NCBI GenBank assembly: GCA_947462425.1
Contig: CANHPI010000047.1
Span: forward strand, 1-12,114
Reading direction: 5' to 3'
DNA from: Bacteroidota bacterium
GTDB lineage: Bacteria; Bacteroidota; Bacteroidia; B-17B0; B-17BO
Length of the DNA stretch: 12,114 nt
Positions 6,591-12,114 of the stretch are shown here, one piece after another. The position numbers and the translations under genes are program-made. The notes under the pieces are model-generated. The model was not told the origin of the DNA, made no database searches, and was given only the letters and a program-made list of their open reading frames with translations. Numbering within the stretch: the stretch's first letter is position 1; each line of letters opens with the position of its first letter.

Positions 6591-7517
6591 TTAGTTAATA
6601 CGCTTTCCGTCTTTATATTTTGCAATAAAGCCATTATATCCTTTTGATTTTAATCCATCACGGTGTTTAACAGCATCATCTAATGTTTTAAAGTTTCCGG
6701 TGGTTACTTTGTACATTCCATTTATTAAATCAATATTTACATTTCCAACACTAGAAAATTTACTTTTACTTGGCTGAATATTATAAGCCCCTAGTTGAAC
6801 TTTAAATGTCATTCCTGCATCTGAAATTGAAGAAGTTACATTCGTTTTTTTAACGGATTCAACTTCAACCACCTTAGTTTCAATCACTTTAGTTTCAACC
6901 ACTTTAACTACATCAGGGTTTACTTCTACCGTTTCTGATTTAACAACTGACTCTTCTGATTTAGTTTCTATAGTTGTTCCTATTTGAGTTGATGAATTAG
7001 TCTCAACAGGTTTAGTCTCTTTAATTATAGTTTCAGTTACAGTTGAAGATGCAGTTGCTTCTATAGGTTTAGTATCAGAAGTTGTATTTTCAGTAACAGC
7101 ATTGCCACCGCTAATTGAAATAATAACCGGATTAGCTTCAATTTCTTTTTTCTCATTATTTTCTAAATAATAAAATTTTTGAGAAAATGTTACTGAATTT
7201 GGAGCATCAGTAGCTACTTGAACTTTTAATTTAATAGTAAATTCATCTTCATTCGGAACGGATACCCAAACTATTTTTGCTCGTTGATTCTCAAAAGTAA
7301 AATTTCCAGATTTAGTATCGATAGCAGATACATTAATGCCTGCAGGAACATCCATTTGATATTTCGCAAAATTACTAACGGCTCCTTTATTAATTTTAAT
7401 ATCTGCCTCGATTTCAGATGCTAAATTAATCGTTGAAGGGAAATTTGAATTTATTGTAATTTGAGAAAAAAACGCTGTAAAACTCGTAAGGGAAAGAATA
7501 GTGAATATTTTTTTCAT
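6591..7517 (-). CDS. Secreted protein with C-terminal SPOR domain
   Basis: This 308-aa protein has three parts. A signal peptide (1-18, ending AFFS before Q19) leads to a beta-rich N-terminal domain at about 20-137 that I cannot name. Residues about 138-230 form a low-complexity linker rich in Thr, Glu, Ser, Val and Lys, including the near-repeats VVETK-VIETK-VVEVE. Residues 236-302 look like a SPOR domain: FKVQLGAY opens it, GMYKVTTGNFKTLDDAV follows and GFIAKY ends it. SPOR domains bind peptidoglycan stripped of stem peptides, often at division sites, so the protein is likely periplasmic and wall-attached through its C-terminus. It is the first gene of an apparent unit with the PorP/SprF and Ppx/GppA genes. 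A promoter box lies 20 nt upstream. Confidence 0.8.
   Translation of the reverse strand: MKKIFTILSLTSFTAFFSQITINSNFPSTINLASEIEADIKINKGAVSNFAKYQMDVPAGINVSAIDTKSGNFTFENQRAKIVWVSVPNEDEFTIKLKVQVATDAPNSVTFSQKFYYLENNEKKEIEANPVIISISGGNAVTENTTSDTKPIEATASSTVTETIIKETKPVETNSSTQIGTTIETKSEESVVKSETVEVNPDVVKVVETKVIETKVVEVESVKKTNVTSSISDAGMTFKVQLGAYNIQPSKSKFSSVGNVNIDLINGMYKVTTGNFKTLDDAVKHRDGLKSKGYNGFIAKYKDGKRIN
6868..6908. repeat. 15-bp tandem repeat in the SPOR-protein linker
   Basis: About 2.7 copies of a 15-bp unit: ACCACCTTAGTTTCA, ATCACTTTAGTTTCA, then ACCACTTTAAC. Being a multiple of three it keeps frame and encodes the Val/Glu/Thr/Lys near-repeats of the linker. It probably arose by slippage and could vary in copy number between strains. 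Confidence 0.7.
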
Positions 7518-7537
7518 AAAAAAGTAGATGTATTATA

Positions 7538-7545
7538 CAAATGTA
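7538..7545 (-). promoter_or_regulatory. -7 promoter box for the SPOR/PorP/Ppx unit
   Basis: TACATTTG on the minus strand matches TAnnTTTG exactly, 20 nt before the ATG at 7517. No convincing -33 TTTG is seen. The rest of the gap up to the rplS terminator (7546-7704) shows only AT-rich sequence. Confidence 0.5.
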
Positions 7546-7704
7546 ATTAAATTGTTTTAAAACTAAAACTATTAATGGATTGATTTTAAGCACTAAAGTC
7601 TAGTAAAATATCACAATTTAGGCTTTATTTTAAAAATTATAACAGATTTATAAATAAAAAATAACGAGTTATTCCATAATTTTATTTTTATCATTTATTC
7701 CCAT

Positions 7705-7739
7705 AAAAAAACCTCTCAGTTTTATTGAGAGGTTTTTTT
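7705..7739 (-). terminator. Rho-independent terminator of rplS
   Basis: CCTCTCA (7712-7718) pairs with TGAGAGG (7726-7732) around a 7-nt loop, with seven A before and seven T after that extend the stem. It lies 18 bp beyond the rplS stop codon. It is symmetric enough to work in either direction, but only rplS transcription reads into it directly. Confidence 0.92.
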
Positions 7740-7757
7740 AATAAATAATTGTTAATT

Positions 7758-8123
7758 CTATTTAACTGTTTTCTTTTGTAGTTTTTCGCGAATACGAGCT
7801 GCTTTACCTGTACGAGTACGTATATAGTATATTTTTGCTCTACGAACAATACCAACTTTGTTTAATTCTATTTTATCAATAAATGGAGATGATACAGGAA
7901 ATATACGCTCTACACCAACACCGTTAGAAATTTTACGAACTGTAAAAGATGCTGTTGCAGGCTCGTTTTTACGTTGAATAACAACACCTGAAAACTGCTG
8001 AATACGTTCTTTTTCACCCTCTTTAATTTTGTAGTGAACTGTAATCGTATCACCAGCTTTAAACTTTGGATGAGCAACTTCTGTTGCCAATTGTTTTTTT
8101 ACGTAATCTAATAATAAACTCAT
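7758..8123 (-). CDS. rplS: 50S ribosomal protein L19
   Basis: The 121-aa product is ribosomal protein bL19, which sits at the interface of the two ribosomal subunits. Recognisable segments are [16 protein letters not shown] near 21-36, the conserved [13 protein letters not shown] (41-53), [19 protein letters not shown] (58-76) and the basic tail [18 protein letters not shown]. It is slightly longer than the usual 115 or so residues, through its Lys-rich end. Here it is a single-gene unit with a full promoter, a leader of about 65 nt containing a hairpin, and its own terminator. The neighbours common in other phyla (trmD, rimM, rpsP) are absent. The ATG at 8123 agrees with the known N-terminus of the family. 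Confidence 0.98.
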   Translation of the reverse strand: MSLLLDYVKKQLATEVAHPKFKAGDTITVHYKIKEGEKERIQQFSGVVIQRKNEPATASFTVRKISNGVGVERIFPVSSPFIDKIELNKVGIVRRAKIYYIRTRTGKAARIREKLQKKTVK

Positions 8124-8190
8124 TGTTTCTTATTTTAAATATTTATCATTTGTAGCATTCGCTGCACCGTGCAACCAGAGGCTAAAAAGT
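8124..8190 (-). promoter_or_regulatory. Structured 5' leader of rplS
   Basis: On the minus strand the leader contains GUUGCA-CGG-UGCAGC (8175-8161), a 6-bp stem with a 3-nt loop. It is capped below by a second 4-bp helix UAGC/GCUA (8184-8181 with 8156-8153), separated by an internal loop of 5 and 4 nt. This GC-rich island stands out in very AT-rich surroundings and is followed by an unstructured A-rich run to the ATG. Many ribosomal protein genes have such leaders bound by their own product. Autoregulation by L19 is inferred; the base pairing is seen directly. Confidence 0.5.
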
Positions 8191-8196
8191 GGAGCG

Positions 8197-8227
8197 CAAA
8201 TATAGAACTATTTTGTTTGATTGCAAA
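8197..8227 (-). promoter_or_regulatory. Full Bacteroidota promoter of rplS
   Basis: TTTG at 8227-8224, a 19-nt spacer and TATATTTG at 8204-8197 match the Bacteroidota housekeeping promoter (-33 TTTG, -7 TAnnTTTG) in sequence and spacing. Transcription would begin near 8190. This is the only promoter in the window with both elements clear, in keeping with a highly expressed ribosomal gene. Confidence 0.8.
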
Positions 8228-8292
8228 ATTATATTTTAATTAAAATCAATTTCAACTAATTCAATTAGAGTTAATTATATTAAAGACGTGGT

Positions 8293-8703
8293 TTACCAAA
8301 TTTTTGAAGTCCGATAAACGGTGCCTTTAAATAAAGCAACAACAGATAAATCCAAGTCCTTGTATATTTTAACTGTATAAATTCCTATTTTATTAGAACA
8401 GTGTTCTTCAATACATTCGGCAATAATTTTATCATTTTCTTTCAATGAAATAGTATGAGAAATTGATGTTTCTAAAGAAACTGCTTTTTGACCATTAGAA
8501 TTAGAGGCAAAAGCGAGTGCACTATCTGCCACCGAATAAGTAATTCCACCATGTGCAATTCCAAATCCATTTAGCATATCTTTACGAACAGTCATTTGTA
8601 TTTTACAAAAACCTTCCTTTACCTCTAAAACCTCAATACCCAACCATTGACTAAAATAGTCTTTGGCAATCATCCCATTTACTATTTCAATTGGAGAGGT
8701 CAT
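8293..8703 (-). CDS. paaI: PaaI-like hotdog-fold thioesterase
   Basis: The 136-aa protein is a hotdog-fold acyl-CoA thioesterase of the PaaI type. The core MLNGFGIAHGGITYSVAD (43-60), running into SALAFASNS, closely parallels the catalytic segment of phenylacetate-pathway PaaI. N45, the H51-G-G turn and D60 sit where the family has its active-site residues. PaaI hydrolyses ring-hydroxylated phenylacetyl-CoA and related thioesters, freeing trapped CoA. No other phenylacetate gene is in the window, so the physiological substrate is open and a general housekeeping thioesterase is possible. Its ATG overlaps the stop of the adenosyltransferase gene by one base (TAATG), indicating coupled translation. 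The gap that follows contains the rplS promoter but no strong terminator. Confidence 0.88.
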   Translation of the reverse strand: MTSPIEIVNGMIAKDYFSQWLGIEVLEVKEGFCKIQMTVRKDMLNGFGIAHGGITYSVADSALAFASNSNGQKAVSLETSISHTISLKENDKIIAECIEEHCSNKIGIYTVKIYKDLDLSVVALFKGTVYRTSKIW

Positions 8704-9257
8704 TATAATCTAGGTTTCCAAGGCGTTTCAATTGCCTTTAAATCTTGAGTGAACTTTCGGGATAATACAAATAAATAGTCTGATAACCGATTCAAATATT
8801 TGTATATTAATTCGTTAACCGGTTGCTCTTCATTTAGTTTTAAAACACAGCGTTCTGCTCTACGGCAAACACATCTTGCTAAATGGCAAAATGAAATGGT
8901 TGAATGACCTCCTGGAAGGACAAAAGAATTCATTTCCGGTAAATGTTCATTCATGGTATCTATTTCTTTTTCCAATAATTCAATATCAAGTTCAGAAATT
9001 TGAGGCAAAACCATTTTATTTTTTAACGGATCTGCTGCTAATAGAGATCCAATTGTAAACAACCTGTCTTGAATTTCAATTAAAATAGTTTTCGAATTTT
9101 CATCAATTTGCTGATCTCTTACTAAACCAATGTTTGAGTTTAATTCATCAACAGTTCCATAAGCTTCGATACGAATATCAAATTTAGGAATACGGGTTCC
9201 TCCAATTAAAGATGTTTGCCCTTTATCTCCAGTTTTTGTATAAATCTTGAAAGCCAA
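8703..9257 (-). CDS. PduO-type cob(I)alamin adenosyltransferase
   Basis: The 184-aa product transfers the adenosyl group of ATP to cob(I)alamin, making coenzyme B12 in the cytoplasm. All family motifs are present: TKTGDKGQTSL (7-17, ATP binding), YGTVDELN (33-40), FVLPGG (112-117), ARCVCRRAER (127-136) and YLNRLSDYLFVLSR (154-167). The Arg residues of the fourth motif and the Asn of the last belong to the ATP/corrinoid site in characterised members such as human MMAB and PduO. Length is normal for a stand-alone enzyme. It starts 10 nt after the stop of a TonB-dependent receptor gene and overlaps paaI, so the three appear to form one operon. No adenosylcobalamin-dependent enzyme lies in the window. 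Confidence 0.95.
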   Translation of the reverse strand: MAFKIYTKTGDKGQTSLIGGTRIPKFDIRIEAYGTVDELNSNIGLVRDQQIDENSKTILIEIQDRLFTIGSLLAADPLKNKMVLPQISELDIELLEKEIDTMNEHLPEMNSFVLPGGHSTISFCHLARCVCRRAERCVLKLNEEQPVNELIYKYLNRLSDYLFVLSRKFTQDLKAIETPWKPRL

Positions 9258-9267
9258 TGTCTATTAT

Positions 9268-11616
9268 TTAAAATTTAAAGCTAATATTTATGTTTGGTAA
9301 AATTGGCAACTGATTAACACGTTTATTTTTTACGCGATCATAGTAAAAAATATTATCACGATTATATAAGTTAGTTGCGCCTATATTTACTTCTAATTTT
9401 GTTTTCTCGCTAATATTATATAACCATTTTAAACTAATATCCATACGGTGGTAATCAGGTAAACGACGAGAGTTATAATCCCCAGGAACGTATCCTAAAT
9501 TAGCATTAGCAGTTGTATAATCATAATTAAAATTGTTTCCAAAATCAACCTGAGGATAGTATCCTTGAGTTGGTGTGAAAGGAAAACCAGAGCCATAGTT
9601 CCAACGAATACTTAAATCTAAATTACGTTTTTTACCAAACGTATAAGTACCAACTAAATTTACATTATGTCTTCTATCAAAAACTGGGGCATATTCAAAT
9701 ACATCTCCACTAGCAGTATTTCCTGTGTATCTTTTGTTATAGGTTAAAGAATAAACTGCCCAAAAGTAAAAACGTTTTTTTTCAAATTTTGCAGTAAAGT
9801 CCAAGCCTGTTGCTTGCCCCTGCTCCATTATAAAATCTTTTTTATTAGCATCTGGCTTATCAGCATTCTCAGGTATATCATCATATAATTTATCTCTGTT
9901 TACGCTAGCCATTTGATTAAAGTATTTTTGGTAACCTTCAATTTGAATCTCTAAATTTTTTAAAAGATCAATTTCAAAACCAGCCACTACATGACGCGAT
10001 TTTTGGATAACTCCCTTCGTGGCAATGGTTTCATTATTTTTATCTTTGTATTCAGTAGGTAAATTTTCAGGTCCATTAATAAATCCATAAAATAAATTTA
10101 CCACGTCCCTGTCGGAACTTGCACTCATTAAACTTTGGCTGTATAAACCACCGGCAAATTTGAAACGAATTTTACGAGTGAAGTTGATTTTACCTTGCAA
10201 ACGTGGCTCAGGAGAAGCCTCAGCAAATTTTGCATAATATTGTAAACGGAAACTAGGCTCCAAAACAATCCATTTCTTTTTATCTAACCATCTAAATTTT
10301 ACATGCCCACCTAATTCAACAGAGTTTTTAGTATAGCTAATTTTAGATAATGTAGGAGTTTGAATTTCATAATTTGTATTTGTACCAACTAATTCAAAAC
10401 CATACTTTAATTCGTTACGACCAAAGTACTTTAAAAAATTAAAACCTCCGTTAAATCCACCTACAGAACTAGACTTTTTATCAGTTTCTGTAGCGCCTTC
10501 AAAATTGATTTTGTATTGAGAATAAGCAAAATTTCCTTCAATTAATAACGTTGAATTTTGCGGAATTAAAATAAAATTACTTCCACCACCAAATGAGTTC
10601 CAATCAAATTTAGCAAGATCTTTATATACTACTTTATCAGTAAAGTTATATCCAAATAAATTTACTTTGCTTCCATTGCCTCCATTAAAAGAGACTTTAC
10701 CATATATATCGGTATAATAAAAAGGCAAACCATCATTGTTATTATTTTTATTTGCATAAGGATATAACGTTTTTGAAGTTTGAGGTAGGTAAGATGTTTT
10801 ACCAGATAATAAAAATGAAGAGCTTCCTTTACCATCTTCTTTTAATTTTTTTAAAGGTCCTTCTAAAGTTAATTTAGCTCCAAATGTAGAGGCAGAAACT
10901 TTACCTGATAAATATTTTTTATTACCATCGCGTGTAGTAATATCCATGATAGAGGACGTTCTTCCGCCATATTCAGCGCCAAAACCAGCACTGAATACAT
11001 CTGCACTTCTCATAATATCATTATCAAATACTGAGAATAAACCAATAGAATGAAAAGGATTATAAATTACCATTCCATCTAATAATACTTTATTTTGAAT
11101 TGGTAAGCCTCCTCTAATATATAATTGCCCGCCTTGATCTCCAGTAAAAACAACACCGGGTAAAACTTGTAAATATTGAGCTAAATCAGGCTCTCCAACA
11201 CTTGGTAATTTATTAATAGCAACCGGATCTATTTTTTGAACACCAACATTTGGAGTTTCTATTTTTTCAATTTGTTCGGCAGTAACATCAACAGCATTTA
11301 ACATTACTCCACCTTTTACCGAAAAGAATTTTTTAGTTAAAATTTCACCTGCTTTAATTGCTATTTTTTCTGAAATCGTATCAAACTCTAAATTTGTTAC
11401 TAATAAGGTATATGAACCAGCTACAATTTTGTTAATAGAGAAAAATCCATTTAAATCAGTAGATGCACCGATTGTTGTTCCCTTAAGATAAACATTAGAA
11501 AAAGCTATAGGTTCTCCATTATCTTTATTATAAACAAACCCACGAATTGTTGCGTTTTGAGAAAAACTAATTATTGAAGTTAATAATAATATAAAAGTAT
11601 AAAAAGTACGATTCAT
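9268..11616 (-). CDS. TonB-dependent receptor with carboxypeptidase-regulatory-like domain
   Basis: This 782-aa outer-membrane receptor starts with a signal peptide (1-19, SFS before Q20). A carboxypeptidase-D regulatory-like beta domain at about 22-91 is typical of Bacteroidota receptors. A TonB-box-like stretch LNAVDVTAE (106-114) precedes the plug domain at about 115-232, which has LYIRGG (165-170), VLLDGMVIYNP (177-187) and GAEYGGRTSSIMDI (213-226). The remainder is a beta barrel ending in NISFKF. Such proteins import large or scarce ligands across the outer membrane using TonB energy. No SusD partner or lipoprotein gene is adjacent, which argues against a classic glycan locus. The cobalamin adenosyltransferase gene 10 nt downstream makes a corrinoid ligand a possibility, not more. 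A promoter box lies 20 nt upstream of the ATG. Confidence 0.92.
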   Translation of the reverse strand: MNRTFYTFILLLTSIISFSQNATIRGFVYNKDNGEPIAFSNVYLKGTTIGASTDLNGFFSINKIVAGSYTLLVTNLEFDTISEKIAIKAGEILTKKFFSVKGGVMLNAVDVTAEQIEKIETPNVGVQKIDPVAINKLPSVGEPDLAQYLQVLPGVVFTGDQGGQLYIRGGLPIQNKVLLDGMVIYNPFHSIGLFSVFDNDIMRSADVFSAGFGAEYGGRTSSIMDITTRDGNKKYLSGKVSASTFGAKLTLEGPLKKLKEDGKGSSSFLLSGKTSYLPQTSKTLYPYANKNNNNDGLPFYYTDIYGKVSFNGGNGSKVNLFGYNFTDKVVYKDLAKFDWNSFGGGSNFILIPQNSTLLIEGNFAYSQYKINFEGATETDKKSSSVGGFNGGFNFLKYFGRNELKYGFELVGTNTNYEIQTPTLSKISYTKNSVELGGHVKFRWLDKKKWIVLEPSFRLQYYAKFAEASPEPRLQGKINFTRKIRFKFAGGLYSQSLMSASSDRDVVNLFYGFINGPENLPTEYKDKNNETIATKGVIQKSRHVVAGFEIDLLKNLEIQIEGYQKYFNQMASVNRDKLYDDIPENADKPDANKKDFIMEQGQATGLDFTAKFEKKRFYFWAVYSLTYNKRYTGNTASGDVFEYAPVFDRRHNVNLVGTYTFGKKRNLDLSIRWNYGSGFPFTPTQGYYPQVDFGNNFNYDYTTANANLGYVPGDYNSRRLPDYHRMDISLKWLYNISEKTKLEVNIGATNLYNRDNIFYYDRVKNKRVNQLPILPNINISFKF

Positions 11617-11636
11617 GTTTCAATTTTTTTGGAAAA

Positions 11637-11644
11637 CAAATTTA
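11637..11644 (-). promoter_or_regulatory. -7 promoter box for the receptor operon
   Basis: TAAATTTG on the minus strand matches TAnnTTTG exactly, 20 nt before the receptor ATG and downstream of the cold-shock gene terminator. No -33 TTTG is evident at the usual spacing. Confidence 0.5.
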
Positions 11645-11714
11645 AGTAAATATGTGACTTAAAAAAGGTATTTTTTTATTGATGATAGTATTATTATTTA
11701 AAATCATATTAAAT

Positions 11715-11750
11715 AAAAAAATCCCTCAGCCATTTGGCAGAGGGATTTTT
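11715..11750 (-). terminator. Rho-independent terminator of the cold-shock genes
   Basis: ATCCCTC (11721-11727) pairs with GAGGGAT (11740-11746). Inside, an A-A mismatch is followed by GCC/GGC closing an ATTT loop. Six A (11715-11720), read as a U-tract on the minus strand, complete it. It lies about 20 bp beyond the stop codon at 11771-11773. Confidence 0.92.
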
Positions 11751-11770
11751 ATTTTGAAAGTATTTAAATC

Positions 11771-11959
11771 TTAAGCTAACTTAACGTTTACAGCATTTAA
11801 ACCTTTTTTACCTTCTTGTACATCAAATACAACGTTATCGTTTTCACGAATTTCTTCTTCTAAACCTGTTGCATGAACAAATATTTCTGTTCCATTGTCT
11901 TCTTTAATAAATCCGAAACCTTTTGCTTCGTTGTAAAATTTTACTACTCCGTTTTTCAT
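11771..11959 (-). CDS. CspA-family cold-shock protein (complete copy)
   Basis: The 62-aa product is a single cold-shock domain. KGFGFI (13-18) is RNP-1 and IFVHAT (26-31) is RNP-2, the two aromatic strands that bind single-stranded RNA or DNA. Family members melt mRNA structure and aid translation in the cold or during growth; the sequence does not say whether this copy is cold-induced. It is slightly shorter than the usual 65-70 residues. It lies 41 nt downstream of a second cold-shock gene. That spacer is A-rich on the coding strand, with neither a terminator nor a TAnnTTTG box, so both copies probably share a transcript that ends at the terminator at 11715-11750. Confidence 0.95.
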   Translation of the reverse strand: MKNGVVKFYNEAKGFGFIKEDNGTEIFVHATGLEEEIRENDNVVFDVQEGKKGLNAVNVKLA

Positions 11960-12000
11960 TTTTTTTATTTTTTATTGTTATTTTTCTATTTGAATTGGTC

Positions 12001-12114
12001 TTATGCTAACTTAACATTTACTGCATTTAAACCCTTTTTTCCTTCTTGTACATCAAATACAACATTATCGTTTTCGCGAATTTCTTCTTCTAAACCTGTT
12101 GCGTGAACAAAAAT
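12001..12114 (-). CDS. CspA-family cold-shock protein (second copy, N-terminus cut off)
   Basis: From the window edge to a TAA at 12001-12003, 37 residues are encoded, running from IFVHATGL through the C-terminal NAVNVKLA. They are identical to the last 37 residues of the neighbouring copy. The DNA differs at nine of 114 positions, all at third codon positions. The start and the RNP-1 motif lie beyond the window. It is the promoter-proximal copy of the tandem pair. Confidence 0.93.
   Translation of the reverse strand: MFVHATGLEEEIRENDNVVFDVQEGKKGLNAVNVKLA

Noticed and set aside
8233..8246. Perfect 14-bp palindrome ATTTTAATTAAAAT upstream of the rplS promoter
   Set aside because: Made only of A and T in very AT-rich sequence, so chance is the simplest explanation. 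A nearby CTAATT-C-AATTAG repeat has too short a loop to be a terminator.
11873..12106. 77-aa plus-strand open frame across both cold-shock genes
   Set aside because: It is the antisense of two clear cold-shock genes and their A-rich spacer, which explains the poly-Phe/Leu run.

Overview
The window is AT-rich DNA from a member of the Bacteroidota; I cannot place it below phylum with confidence. Four things point there: a PorP/SprF-family protein, a TonB-dependent receptor with an N-terminal carboxypeptidase-regulatory-like domain, the absence of Shine-Dalgarno leaders, and gene starts preceded by the Bacteroidota -7 promoter box TAnnTTTG. Most of the window is coding. No gene-free stretch exceeds 240 bases, and I see no rRNA, tRNA, CRISPR array, insertion sequence or phage gene.

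Left part (1-3480). An ABC-exporter nucleotide-binding domain, truncated by the window edge, is followed by a stand-alone enzyme related to the lysine-ketoglutarate reductase domain of eukaryotic lysine degradation. A strong bidirectional terminator separates this enzyme from a DivIC/FtsB-like division protein on the minus strand. A YafK-like L,D-transpeptidase runs divergently from the division gene, so the two envelope genes share a 56-bp spacer.

Middle part (3481-7757, all minus strand). Reading in the direction of transcription, a secreted SPOR-domain protein, a PorP/SprF outer-membrane protein and a short Ppx/GppA phosphatase form one apparent unit behind a promoter at 7538-7545. An unrecognised 187-aa protein and a GNAT acetyltransferase follow, translationally coupled (TAATG overlap), with a second promoter box only five bases before the first start codon.

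Right part (7705-12114, all minus strand). Ribosomal protein L19 has its own complete promoter, a hairpin-containing leader and its own terminator. Upstream of it lies a three-gene unit: a TonB-dependent receptor, a PduO-type cob(I)alamin adenosyltransferase 10 nt downstream, and a PaaI-type hotdog thioesterase overlapping it by one base. The edge holds two tandem cold-shock protein genes, the outer one truncated. Over the visible part they encode identical protein while differing only at synonymous sites.

Overall this looks like core chromosome carrying envelope, division, translation and cofactor genes, not a mobile or defence region. The items most worth following are the rplS leader, the LKR-like enzyme, the unrecognised 187-aa protein with its near-leaderless start, and the receptor/adenosyltransferase unit.
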